From assembly GCA_963706425.1 (NCBI GenBank), contig CAVPMN010000020.1:2046001-2110000 (forward strand): a stretch of DNA of 64,000 bases, read 5' to 3'. The notes beneath the pieces are model-generated. The model was not told the DNA's origin, searched no databases, and was given only the letters and a program-made list of their open reading frames with translations. Every line of letters begins with the position of its first letter. The first letter of the stretch is position 1. The DNA comes from CAVPMN01 sp963706425 (GTDB taxonomy: Bacteria > Actinomycetota > Acidimicrobiia > Acidimicrobiales > Acidimicrobilacustridaceae). The position numbers were made by a program, and so were the translations under genes. Below are positions 8,705 to 18,286 of this stretch, piece after piece.

Positions 8705-10478
8705 TCAGGGCAGCTGGTCGAGCGAGGTGCGCACCTCGGGCTGATCAGGCACCACCAACAAAGAGCGTTCGTAGGCCCACCGGGCGTCGTCGGGGCGATC
8801 GGTGTCGCGGTAGAGATCACCGAGGCCGTTGAGGGTCTGGATCGACCACGGGTTCTCGACGAGCGCCCGCTGGAAGTGCCGTTCGGCATCGTCGAGCTGG
8901 CCGAGCCACACCTCGTCCGTGGCGAGTTGGCTCCACAACGCGAAGCGGTCGGGCTCCTTGTTGGCGGCCTGCTCCCGCCAATAGAGCGTGGCGCCGGCCG
9001 CGTCGGGGTTGGTCGGCGCCAGGCCCGAGGCGACGGCCGCGGTGACGTCGAGCGGTTCGTACCAGAACGGGAGGAACCGTCGGCCGGTCTCGGCCAGCTC
9101 GGCCGCGGTGGCGAACGACGTGGGCTGCCGTGACAACGCGAACGATCCGTAGGCGAACACGGCGGCCATCACCAGGGCGACGGAAGCGGCGATCGCGATG
9201 GCGCGACGCGGCGGACGAGTCGGGAGTCGCTCCGGACGCCGGGCGGCGGCGCCGAGCGCCAACAGCGCCACGGGTGTCATGAACGCGTGCACCGGTTGGA
9301 TGAGCGTCATGGCCAACACGATCAGTGCGAAGCCGGCAAGGGGCGATCGCCAACCTGCGATGGCGATGGCGCTGGCCAGGAAGGCGACCAACAGGGCCGC
9401 GCCGATCAGCCCTGTGGTGACGGCGTACTCCATCACGATGTTGTGCGCGTCGATGAAGTTGGTGTCGGCGTCGCCCGCTCGGGCCGCTTCGAGCGACCGA
9501 TGCGGATTGGTGGCGGCGAGCACCCGGGCCGGTCCGGCACCGACGATCGGGCGGTCGGCCACCGCCTTGCCGGCCGCCTCCCACAGCTCGATCCGCGACA
9601 CCGGTTCGCTGCCCTGGGCCAACAAGATGCGCGAGGTGCCGATGGTGCGTTCGGTGCCCGGCCCCAGGAACACGGCCACCAGCGCGCCCGCCACGAGCAC
9701 GGCGGAGAGGGCGGCGACGCGGCGACGGGGTGCGATGGCGAGCGCGGCCACCAGCTGGACCACCACCAGCACCAGGCCGAAGCGCGCCCCGGTGGCCTGC
9801 ACCCCTGCGGCCAGCACCACCGCCACCGCCCCCCACGTGCGCCAGTCGTCGCCCAACCGGTGCAGCACCGGCCAGAACGCGGCGGCCATCGAGCGTGGCC
9901 GCGAACAGCGGGTTGCTGAACAGGCCGGTCGCCCGCTCGTAGTCGCCGAACCCGATGATCACCTGGCCGAGCGCGACCACGGCGTTGGCGGTGGCCGCTG
10001 CGATCAGGGTGAGCTCGAGCAGCTGGCGGCTGGTGGTGCGCAGCCAGACACCGATCGCCCACGTCCCGAGGAAGGCGAGCACGAGCAGCGCGCCCCCGGC
10101 TGTGCTGAACCGCCCGAAGAACGAGAGGGCCGGTTGGGGGCCGGCCACGGTGGCGATCAGCGTCCACACGCCGAACCCGGCGGCCAGTTGGGCGGCGACC
10201 CGGAGTTGGCGCTGAGGTCGATCGCGTTCGGCGTGGGTGCTCGGCGAGCGGGTGGCGATGACCGGTCCCCACGCCAGCACGACGAGCAACGGGATGCCGA
10301 CCGCCGCGACCACCAACTCGAACAGGAAGTGGCTGGCCAGCCGGTCTTGGGTCCATGGCAGCGCAAGCACGGTGGTGCCGAGTGCGACCGCGCCGATCGC
10401 GAAGCGGTCGAGCCACGGTCGAGGCATCGCCACGGTCTCGGTCCAGGTGTGGCCGGCCCGGCCCGTCTTGCTGACCAT
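8705..10478 (-). CDS. O-antigen ligase/polymerase-like membrane protein with C-terminal TPR (frameshifted near 9895)
   Basis: A protein of about 590 residues with ten or more membrane helices of the Wzy_C/WaaL type. The long periplasmic loop carries the region ADRPIVGAGPARVLAATNPH and then DADTNFIDAHNIVMEYAVTT, which resembles the conserved AHN segment of O-antigen ligases. The last 130 residues form TPR-like helices (ERHFQRALVENPWSIQTLNG). One extra base near 9890-9905 splits it; the upstream half ends GLFSNPLFAATL and the downstream half begins MAAAFWPVLHRLGDDW. The start is the ATG at 10478. It probably acts in exopolysaccharide assembly or protein glycosylation. No other glycan gene is adjacent. 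Confidence 0.75.
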
Positions 10479-10847
10479 CAGCGTGTCGGACCCGCCGACG
10501 AGGGGGTGGCCGCGAGATCGGGTCGCACCATGACCGTGAACGCGGCGGCCAGGGCCCGGGCTCGTGCCCTCACGCTGGCATCGTCGATCACGATTCCCCC
10601 GTTCGCTTCGCGGTCCGCGCACCTCCCCAGGGCACGTCTGACCTCACAGGTGCTACCACGGCCACCCGCCCCGAGTCGCCGCGAGTCGTCGCCTGCAGAT
10701 GATCGCGATACCCTGGCCGGCAGGCATCCCGTCTCGCGGAGACGGTGGAGCAGACCTCGTCCGGGGCCCGCTCCCGAGATGCCCGCAGCGGACACCCTGC
10801 ACGTCAGGTGAACGGGCGGGGTCGGCGCAGGGAGCGCCAGGCCATCC
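10479..10847. other. divergent intergenic region with structured leader
   Basis: A 369-nt gap between divergently transcribed genes. A -10-like TACCCT lies at 10709-10714 on the plus strand, 134 nt before the helicase start. The leader then holds a perfect 7-bp hairpin, CCGTCTC-GCG-GAGACGG (10729-10745). A minus-strand open frame covers the region but shows no conserved features. No known RNA family was recognised. Confidence 0.4.
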
Positions 10848-13800
10848 ATGCATCATTCGACACAAGCTCTGGAGGCTGCGGCGTGGGCGGCAGCCGAGGG
10901 TACGGCGACGGCCGAGCAGGTCACCCTGCTCGAGGCCGATCCGGTCGCGTGGCGATCGATGCTCGAGCGGCTGGCCGACGACACCGACGAGCACATCGAG
11001 GCGGTGCGCCAGTCCGACCGCCCCGAACGCGAGCAGGTGCTGGCCGATCTCGAAGAGGACCTGCATCGCCTCGAAGCGGCCATCGATCTGCTGACGGGCG
11101 CCACCGACCCGGCTGAGGCCATCGTCGTCGCCGACCCCGTCAACGAGGTGCGACTGCAGGCGTCGTGGTCCGAAGGTCAGGTCGTGGTGTGGGCGGCCGG
11201 CCCCGGCACCCTGCCCGCCACCAACGACGAGTTGGCCGACCGGCTCGAGGCCATCGGCGGCCCGGCCCTCGGATGGAGCCTCCACCCGGGGGTGACGCTG
11301 CCCACCGGCGGCCGTGCCGAGGCGGTGTCGATCCCCGTCGACCAGGCGCTCGGTTGGCTGGTGGCCGTGGGTGGTGGCCTCGGCCGCAGCGGCGTGGGCC
11401 TCAGCGTGGCGTGGATGGGCCGGGTCGCGGTGGCCGCCGTGCGCATGGTGGCCCGGGGCTCGGTCGTGCCCACCCTGCAAGGGGTCAAGCGGGCACAGGG
11501 TCGCACGCTCGAGCTGTCGACCCGTTGGGTGCCGGCGCTCGTCGATGCCGCCGAGCTCGAGCAGCTGTCGAGCGCCATGCCCGGACCGGTCATCGCGCTG
11601 GCCCCGGCCGACGCCCGCGCCGCCACGCTCGATCTGCTGGGCGCGGTGGTCGACGCCATCGTCCGCGAGGCCGCCGGCCGCCTCGAGCTGCCCGCACCGC
11701 CCCCCACCACCCGCACGTCGGCCGCGGTGGCCGAGGCGTTCATCACCCGACTCGACGGCTCGGCGTTCGAAGCGCCGGTGGCCGCGGGGGCCGAGGTGTC
11801 GAAGCGCCTCGACCGCTGGGCCCAGCCGGTCACCGGCCCCGCCCGCACCAAGCTGGTGGTGCAGCTCGATCCGCCCGACCGGGGCGATGCGTGGTTCCTC
11901 ACCGTGCTCGGCCCGGGTGCCGAGGGCGGCCTGCTGCCCATCGAGGTGGCCATCGGCGACAGCCCGTCGACCAAGCCGTTGGCCGACGAGATGGCCCGAC
12001 TCGAGCGCATCCTGCCGGTGCTGTTGCGTCCGGGTGAGTTGCGACGCGGGCAGGTGTACCTGAGCCAGGACGAGGCGTGGGAGCTCATGACGGTCACCGG
12101 CGCCACGCTGCAGGCGGCCGGCTTCGACGTGCGCGTGCCGGCGCTGTCACGCCGCAAGTCGGCGCCCGGTCTGCAGCTGTTCACCGAACCGGCCGGCGAC
12201 TCGGTGGTGGGCGCCCACCAGCTGAGCAACGTGCGTTGGTCGGCGGTGTTCGACGACGTCGAGCTCACCGCCGCCGAGGTCGCCCGTCTCGCCGCCGAGG
12301 CCCGACCACTGGTGAAGTCGCGTGGCCAGTGGGTCGAGCTCGATCGGGTCGACCTGAAGGAGGCCGCCGCCGCCCTGGCCGAGCGGGCTTCCACCACGAA
12401 GCTGACGGGCGCCGAGATCCTGCGCCATGCGGTGGGCCTCGAAGGCACCGCGCTGCGAGGTGGCGTGGTCGTCGAGGGCACGGGCTGGGCCACCGACCTG
12501 CTGCACCGCGCCCAGGAGACGCCCACCGAGCCGGTCACCCGACCGGAGGGCTTCGACGGCGAGCTGCGCAGCTATCAGGCCGAGGCGCTGGCCTGGCTGG
12601 GCTTCCTCGACTCGGTCGACCTCGGCGGCTGCCTGGCGCTCGACATGGGTCTCGGCAAGACACCCACGGTGCTCGCCCATCTGGGCCGCACCGCGGCCAC
12701 CGGGCCGGCGCTGGTCATCGCGCCGCCCGCGGTGGTGGGCAACTGGGCCGCCGAGGCGGCCCGGTTCACCCCCGACCTGCGGGTGGTCGTGCACCACGGG
12801 GCGTCACGCGCGTCGGCCGACCAGCTCGAGGCCGAGGTCGAAGGGGCCGACGTGGTCATCACCACCTACGGCACCGCGGTGCGCGATGTCGACGCGCTGG
12901 CCGAGCGCACCTGGGACACGGTCGTGCTCGACGAGGCCCAGGCCATCAAGAACCCCGCGAGCGAGACCGCGCAGCAGCTGCGGCGCATCCCCGGCGAGAC
13001 CCGCTTGGCGCTCACCGGCACACCCATCGAGAACGGCCTCGGCGATCTGTGGTCGATCCTCGACTTCACCAACCCCGGCCTGGTCGGCACCCGGCCGGCG
13101 TTCATCTCCCAGCTGCAGGGCGAAGGCGAGGCCGCGCTGCGGGCGCTCAACGGCATCCTCGTGTTCCGGCGCACCAAGAGCGAGCCCGAGGTCGCGGCCG
13201 AGCTGCCCGACCGCATCGACGAGCTCGATCACTGCACCATGACCCCCGAGCAGATCGGCCTCTACCAGGCGGTGCTCGACGGGCTGGTGGCCAACACCGC
13301 CGAGGGCGGTGGCGAGCCGAAGCAGGGCGCCATCCTCGCGGCCATCACCGCGCTCAAGCAGATCTGCAACCACCCGGCCGCCTATCAGGACGACGGACGT
13401 CCGCTCGCCGGACGATCGGGCAAGCTGGCCCGCCTCGAGGAGATCGTCGAGTCGGTGTTCGCCGCCGGCGAGCGCATCTTGATCTTCACCCACTTCGCCG
13501 AGTGGGGGAAGAAGCTGGCCGACCACCTCACCGAGGTCACCGGCGTGCCCATCGCCTGCTACCACGGCGGGCTGGCCCGAGGCGCCCGCGACCGACTGGT
13601 GGCCGACTTCCAGTCGAGCGCCCACGCCGAGTCAGGGGGTGCCGCTGCGCTCGTGCTCTCGCTGAAGGCCGGCGGCACCGGGCTCAACCTCACCGCCGCC
13701 AACCACGTGGTGCTCTACGACCGCTGGTGGAACCCGGCGGTCGAGGACCAGGCGCGCGACCGCGCCTGGCGCATCGGCCAGACCCGCACGGTCGTCTCGC

Positions 13801-13979
13801 ACCGGCTGGTGTGCCCCGGCACGGTCGACGAACGCGTCGAGGAGGTCGTGGCCGGCAAGCGCCACATCGCCAACCTCGTGCTGCCCAAGTCGAGCTCGCT
13901 GTCCGATCTCGACGCCGACCAGCTGCGCATGGCGCTCGGTCTGCAACCCGATGCGCTGCTGACGGAGGAGTCGACATGA
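10848..13979 (+). CDS. SNF2-family DNA helicase/ATPase
   Basis: A 1043-residue Swi2/Snf2-type protein with a long N-terminal region of about 550 residues that includes an SNF2-associated domain (ALSRRKSAPGLQLF). Two RecA lobes follow. Walker A is DMGLGKTPT near residue 602, motif II is DEAQ near 696, motif III is ALTGTPIENGLGDLW, and the C-terminal lobe ends with GGTGLNLTAANHV and WWNPAVEDQARDRAWRIGQ. Such bacterial proteins (HepA/RapA-like group) remodel nucleic-acid-protein complexes, and some sit in defence loci. Here the only partner is the small gene that overlaps its stop. ATG 10848 has GGGAG upstream. Confidence 0.93.
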   Translation: MHHSTQALEAAAWAAAEGTATAEQVTLLEADPVAWRSMLERLADDTDEHIEAVRQSDRPEREQVLADLEEDLHRLEAAIDLLTGATDPAEAIVVADPVNEVRLQASWSEGQVVVWAAGPGTLPATNDELADRLEAIGGPALGWSLHPGVTLPTGGRAEAVSIPVDQALGWLVAVGGGLGRSGVGLSVAWMGRVAVAAVRMVARGSVVPTLQGVKRAQGRTLELSTRWVPALVDAAELEQLSSAMPGPVIALAPADARAATLDLLGAVVDAIVREAAGRLELPAPPPTTRTSAAVAEAFITRLDGSAFEAPVAAGAEVSKRLDRWAQPVTGPARTKLVVQLDPPDRGDAWFLTVLGPGAEGGLLPIEVAIGDSPSTKPLADEMARLERILPVLLRPGELRRGQVYLSQDEAWELMTVTGATLQAAGFDVRVPALSRRKSAPGLQLFTEPAGDSVVGAHQLSNVRWSAVFDDVELTAAEVARLAAEARPLVKSRGQWVELDRVDLKEAAAALAERASTTKLTGAEILRHAVGLEGTALRGGVVVEGTGWATDLLHRAQETPTEPVTRPEGFDGELRSYQAEALAWLGFLDSVDLGGCLALDMGLGKTPTVLAHLGRTAATGPALVIAPPAVVGNWAAEAARFTPDLRVVVHHGASRASADQLEAEVEGADVVITTYGTAVRDVDALAERTWDTVVLDEAQAIKNPASETAQQLRRIPGETRLALTGTPIENGLGDLWSILDFTNPGLVGTRPAFISQLQGEGEAALRALNGILVFRRTKSEPEVAAELPDRIDELDHCTMTPEQIGLYQAVLDGLVANTAEGGGEPKQGAILAAITALKQICNHPAAYQDDGRPLAGRSGKLARLEEIVESVFAAGERILIFTHFAEWGKKLADHLTEVTGVPIACYHGGLARGARDRLVADFQSSAHAESGGAAALVLSLKAGGTGLNLTAANHVVLYDRWWNPAVEDQARDRAWRIGQTRTVVSHRLVCPGTVDERVEEVVAGKRHIANLVLPKSSSLSDLDADQLRMALGLQPDALLTEEST

Positions 13980-14260
13980 GCAACCCTCGCCGTCGCCAGT
14001 CGGGTGGGCGCCGCCGCAAGAACAAGGCGAAGCAGGTCGACCTGTGGCGCCCCGTGCCCCAGTTGCCCGACCCCGAGCCGATCGTGCCCGTCGACGACCC
14101 CACGGCGGTGTTGCGGTCGCTCGGCGATCCACCCCTCGAACGGCAGGGCGCGGTGGCCGAGCACTACCTCGCTGCTGTGCTCGAACGGGCTGCTGGTCTG
14201 GCCACCGCACTCGCGCTCAGCGCCGACCTGCTGGCCGCGCCTGCCGACGACGACTCGTAG
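13976..14260 (+). CDS. small basic-tailed partner of the SNF2 protein
   Basis: 94 residues, starting at the ATG that overlaps the helicase stop (ATGA at 13976-13979). The N-terminus is very basic (RRRQSGGRRRKNKAKQ), suggesting nucleic-acid contact. The rest is acidic and proline-rich, then an alanine/leucine-rich helix (AAVLERAAGLATALALSADL). The overlap means obligate co-translation with the helicase, so a joint role is likely. No family was recognised. Confidence 0.7.
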   Translation: MSNPRRRQSGGRRRKNKAKQVDLWRPVPQLPDPEPIVPVDDPTAVLRSLGDPPLERQGAVAEHYLAAVLERAAGLATALALSADLLAAPADDDS

Positions 14261-14353
14261 AGCGTCGCCGGCGCGCCCGGCGCCGACGCGGCACCCGCCC
14301 GATTCGACGAAGGTGAGCGTTGCCCCGATCGGGGAACCGCTCGATCACCGAGA

Positions 14354-14359
14354 TAGGTT
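14354..14359 (+). promoter_or_regulatory. -10 box for a leaderless ABC-exporter transcript
   Basis: TAGGTT ends 8 nt before the ATG at 14368, supporting that start over the TTG at 14320 and implying a leaderless mRNA. Confidence 0.5.
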
Positions 14360-14367
14360 CCCGAGCG

Positions 14368-15496
14368 ATGGGATCTGTCCTTCTCGCGCTGCGGGAGATG
14401 CGCCGGGCCAAAGGCCGTTTCGCTCTGCTCGCCGGAGCGGTGGGCGTGCTGGTCTTTCTCATCGTCTTCGAGCAGGCGCTGCTCAACGGGCTGGTCACGC
14501 AGTTCGTCGGGGCCATCCGCAACCAGTCCGCCGACGTGCTCGTCTACGGAGCCGATGCCCGCAGGAACCTGCAGGGCAGCGTGGTCACGCCCGGCGGCGG
14601 TCGACCAGGTGGCCGCAGTGCCCGGCGTCGCGCAGGCCGGCCCGCTGGGTGTCGCCACGGTGACCGTCGAGGCCGCGGGGGAACTGACCGACGCCACCCT
14701 TTTCGGGCACGCACCCGACGGCCCGGGTCAGCCGGCCACCCTCACGGATGGCCGCCGGCCAGAGCGGCCGGGCGAGGCGGTGGCCAGCAGCGGCGACGAG
14801 GCCGATGGGTTCGCGGTGGGCGACACCGTGACGGTTCGGCCCGGCGGCGAGCAGATCGAGATCGTCGGTCTCGCCCGCGACATCAACTTCAGCGTCACGC
14901 CCACGCTGTTCTCCTGGTACGCGACCTTCGAGGCCGTCGTGCTGTCGACCAATCCGGATGCTCCCTCGGTCGTGCCGTCGGCCGTGGCCGTGCAGGTCGA
15001 GCCGGGCAGCGACCCGGCCGAGGTGGCGGGGCGCATCACGACGGAAGTGCCAGGCACGGAGGCGCTCGATCGGACCCGTGCCGCCGACGAGGCCCCGGGC
15101 GTCGAATCGGTGTCGCAATCGCTCAACCTGGTGCTGCTCCTCACCTACGTGGTCGCCACGATCATCATCGGGTTCTTCTTCCTCATCCTCACCGTGCAGA
15201 AGGCCGGGCCGCTCACCTTGCTCCGCGCCCTCGGCGTATCGGCCGGCCGCCTGGTCGCCAGCCTGGCCGTCCAGGTGGCGACGGTGGTCGGATCGGGCCT
15301 GGTCATCGGTGCGGGGCTGGCCGTGCTCGCCCTCTCGGCAGCCGACACGGGCATCGGCGCCTCGGTCGAGGCGGCTCCCCTGCTGTTCACCGCGGTGGTG
15401 GTCACCGTGCTCGCCGCCATCGCCTGCCTCGGATCGATCCGCCGGGTGGTCGGCCTCGACCCGGCTGACGCCACGGTGCAGGGAGGGGTGCGATGA
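14368..15496 (+). CDS. FtsX/MacB-type ABC transporter permease (frameshifted near 14590)
   Basis: First permease of a MacB/LolCE-like exporter. An N-terminal helix (FALLAGAVGVLVFLIVFEQALL) is followed by a large extracytoplasmic MacB-periplasmic-core-like domain and three C-terminal helices of the FtsX domain (NLVLLLTYVVATIIIGFFF, then a region with VQKAGPLTLLRALG). One extra base near 14585-14600 separates NLQGSVVTP from AAVDQVAAVPGV. The frame then runs to 15496, where it overlaps the start of the second permease by 4 nt. It forms an operon with 15493-16590 and 16607-17290. Confidence 0.82.
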
Positions 15497-16590
15497 GGCT
15501 CGCCCTGCGGGAGCTGGTCCGACGACCCGGCCGCTTTGCGGTGGCCGGGGGTGCGCTGACCCTCCTGGCGGTGCTGCTCCTGCTCCTCGGCGGCCTGCTC
15601 GACGGGCTCTTTCTCGGTTCGACCGGCGCCATTCGCGCCCAGCGGGCCGACGTGTTCGTCTACTCCGCCGATTCTCGGGAGTCGATCATCCGGTCGAGGA
15701 TCACACCGGAGCTGCGCGCCGAAGTCGACGCGGTCGACGGGGTGCAGAGCACCGGCGGCCTAGGGGTGGCGCTGCTCGGCGCCGACGTCGCCGAGACCGG
15801 CGAGCCGGTCGACGTGGCGGTCATCGGCTACGAATCGCCCCCGGCAGGTGTGCCCGACCCGCCCCCGGCGGGCGAGGCCTGGGCCGACGACCGCCTCGAA
15901 GCCGACGGCGTCGAGGTGGGCGACACCCTCGAGGTCGGCCCCGCCGCTGTGCCGGTGAGGGTGGCGGGGTTCGTGTCCGACACGAGCTACGTCCTCCAAG
16001 GCTCGTTGTGGGTCGAAGCCGAGACCTGGCGCACGATCCAGACCTCGTCGCGGCCGGGCGCCGCGGTGAGCGACGGTGTCTTCCAGATCCTGCTCGTCGA
16101 CGCCGACGAGGGGGTCGCCGCCGACGTGTTGGCGGAGCGCATCGACGAAACGACTGCGGGCGCCACGACCAGCCTCACCAAGGACGAGGCCGTGCTGTCG
16201 TTGCCCGGCACCAGTGAGCAACAGGGTGTGTTCAACGCACTCATCGGTGCCACGATCTTCGTCGCCGGGCTGGTCTCCGCCTTGTTCTTCGCGCTGATCA
16301 CCATCGAGCGCACCTCGCTGCTGGCCACGCTGAAGGCCATCGGCGCCGGATCAGGTCGGCTGCTCGCCGGACTGGTCACCCAGGCGGTGGTCATCACCGC
16401 CGGCGCCTTCCTGGTCGGCAGCCTGGTCACGCTCGGTCTGGCCCAGATCATCCCCGACACCGTGCCGGTCAGGTTCGAACCCTCACGTGGCCTGGTCGCG
16501 GGCGCGTTGTTGATCATCACCGCAGCGGTGGGCAGCGCCCTCTCGCTGCGCCGCATCGTCCGCATCGACCCCGCCTCCGCCATCGGCTGA
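15493..16590 (+). CDS. FtsX/MacB-type ABC transporter permease
   Basis: Second permease, 365 residues, intact, with the same plan as its neighbour: an N-terminal helix (RFAVAGGALTLLAVLLLLLG), an extracytoplasmic core domain, then three helices of the FtsX type with the signature region LLATLKAIGAGSGRLLAG. The start ATG overlaps the preceding stop. Together the two permeases likely form a heterodimer driven by the ATPase encoded next. No membrane-fusion protein is encoded nearby, so export to an outer membrane is not implied. Confidence 0.88.
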   Translation: MRLALRELVRRPGRFAVAGGALTLLAVLLLLLGGLLDGLFLGSTGAIRAQRADVFVYSADSRESIIRSRITPELRAEVDAVDGVQSTGGLGVALLGADVAETGEPVDVAVIGYESPPAGVPDPPPAGEAWADDRLEADGVEVGDTLEVGPAAVPVRVAGFVSDTSYVLQGSLWVEAETWRTIQTSSRPGAAVSDGVFQILLVDADEGVAADVLAERIDETTAGATTSLTKDEAVLSLPGTSEQQGVFNALIGATIFVAGLVSALFFALITIERTSLLATLKAIGAGSGRLLAGLVTQAVVITAGAFLVGSLVTLGLAQIIPDTVPVRFEPSRGLVAGALLIITAAVGSALSLRRIVRIDPASAIG

Positions 16591-16606
16591 GGACACCGTT
16601 CGAAAG

Positions 16607-17290
16607 GTGACAGACCCCGTGCCTGCGCTCGTGCTCGAGAACGTCCGCAAGACCTATCGGTCGGGCGACGACGAAGTGGTCGCCCTCGACCACGCCAACC
16701 TCACCGTCGGCGACGACGAGATGGTGACCCTGCTCGGCCCGTCGGGCTCGGGGAAGACCACCTTGCTGTCGATCGCGGGCGGGCTGCTGTCACCGACGGA
16801 GGGCAAGGTGGTCGTCGGTGGGCGCGAGATCGGCGGTCTGCCAGGCAAGCAGCTCACCCGGTTCCGGCAGGACGAGGTGGGCTTCGTGTTCCAATCGGTC
16901 AACCTGGTGCCCTTCCTCACGGCCCGCGAGAACCTCACGGTCGTGGGTGAGCTGAGCGGCCGATCCGGACGCGAGACCCGTGAGCGGGCGGAGCGACTGC
17001 TCGGTGAGCTGGGTCTGGCCAAACGGACGCGGAACCTGGCGACGCAGCTCTCGGGAGGCGAGCGCCAGCGGGTGGCGATCGGTCGGGCCCTGATGAACGA
17101 GCCGAAGCTGGTGCTGGTCGACGAGCCGACCTCGGCCCTCGACACCAAGCTCGGTGAACAGGTCATGCAACTGCTGCGCGACGAGATCACCGGCCGGGGT
17201 GTGGCCGCGGTGGTGGTCACCCACGACACCCGCATGACCCACTACACCGACCGCACGGTCGAGATCACCGACGGCCGCCTGCAGGCATAG
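16607..17290 (+). CDS. MacB/LolD-type ABC transporter ATP-binding protein
   Basis: A 227-residue nucleotide-binding subunit. Walker A is GPSGSGKTT near residue 45, the signature is LSGGERQRVAIGRAL near 145, Walker B is LVLVDEPTSALD, and the switch histidine is in VVTHD. The start is the GTG at 16607 behind GAAAGG. It sits 16 nt after the second permease and completes the exporter. Substrate unknown; lipoproteins, peptides or drugs are all possible for this family. Confidence 0.93.
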   Translation: MTDPVPALVLENVRKTYRSGDDEVVALDHANLTVGDDEMVTLLGPSGSGKTTLLSIAGGLLSPTEGKVVVGGREIGGLPGKQLTRFRQDEVGFVFQSVNLVPFLTARENLTVVGELSGRSGRETRERAERLLGELGLAKRTRNLATQLSGGERQRVAIGRALMNEPKLVLVDEPTSALDTKLGEQVMQLLRDEITGRGVAAVVVTHDTRMTHYTDRTVEITDGRLQA

Positions 17291-17291
17291 C

Positions 17292-17297
17292 TACCGT
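17292..17297 (+). promoter_or_regulatory. -10 box of a probable leaderless promoter
   Basis: TACCGT ends 6 nt before the GTG at 17304. It suggests that the following gene has its own promoter although it sits only 13 nt after the ABC operon. Confidence 0.45.
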
Positions 17298-17303
17298 TGG
17301 CCG

Positions 17304-18231
17304 GTGGTCGACGACCAGCCCATCGAACCCCTGGCCGAACAGTCGGCCGAGCTCTCCGACGACGAGCTGCGCCAGGTCGAGCACGCCATCGGCCGGGCAC
17401 TCGACACCGACGATCACCGTGACTTGCGTGTGCTCGGCTATGGCGAGGTGTCGGTGGCGGTGGGCTGGCCTGCTGACCAGCCCCGGTGGGCATGCAAGCG
17501 TCTGCCGCCGTTCGCCGACGAGCCGGCCTATCGCCACTACGAGGGTCTCGTGAACGAGTACGTCGCCCGGCTGCGCGCCGCCGGCGTGGCCATGCTCGAC
17601 ACCGACGCCCGCTCGATCCATCGTGGCGACGGGTCGGTGCGTGGGCTATCTCGTGCAGCCCGTGTTGCCCTCGGACGATCTCGGGCCGGCGGTCCTGCGC
17701 GCGGCCGATGCCGGCGAGGGCCATCCTCTCGTGGGGGCCATCGTCGACTCGGTGCTCGCCTGCACCGACGGCCGCATCGGCATCGACGCCCAGCTCACCA
17801 ACTGGGCCTGGCTCGACGGCCGGGCGGTCAACATGGACGTCACCACCCCGTTCATGTGGGACGAGCAGGGCCGGTCGTTGCTCGACATCGACCTGTTCCT
17901 CGGCGCGTTGCCGTGGATCGTGCGGGCCTCCCAACGCCGGGCCGCTCCGAAGATCCTGAGGCGGTGGAGCGAGCCCCGATGGGCGATCCTCGACTTCGCC
18001 ATGAACCTCTACAAAGACGATCTCGCCGAGTGGATCCCCGCCGTGCTCGACACGGCCAACCCCCGGCTCGACACGGCGATCGACGCCGAGGAGCTGAGGT
18101 CGCGCTATCGGAAGGAGGCGGCGTTGTGGGTGAAGATGCACCGTCTCAAGCGGCTCGACCGAGCTTGGCAGCGCAAGGTCCGCCGCCGCCGCTACGAGTT
18201 CCTGGTTCCCGAGCAGACCGACTACGCCTGA
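17304..18231 (+). CDS. kinase-fold-like hypothetical protein, DUF6206-like (frameshifted near 17635)
   Basis: A protein of about 308 residues. The order of motifs recalls a minimal protein-kinase or phosphotransferase fold: LGYGEVSVAV (glycine loop-like), WACKRLPPF (lysine), IGIDAQLTNWAW (catalytic-loop-like Asp and Asn) and VNMDVTTPFMW (metal-binding Asp). It may correspond to the actinobacterial DUF6206 family, but this is recalled, not tested. One extra base near 17630-17645 splits the frame between HRGDGS and VGYLVQPVLP. The C-terminus is basic. It follows the ABC exporter closely and precedes an aminotransferase. Confidence 0.65.
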
Positions 18232-18286
18232 CCCAGATCCCGTCTCTGTCCCTGTCCCCGTCCGGCCCCCGGCATCGGAGCCTCCC

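Noticed and set aside
10478..10849. Minus-strand open frame of 123 codons between the ligase and helicase genes
   Set aside because: Biased Arg/Ala/Gly composition, no ribosome site, and it overlaps the probable helicase promoter and leader.
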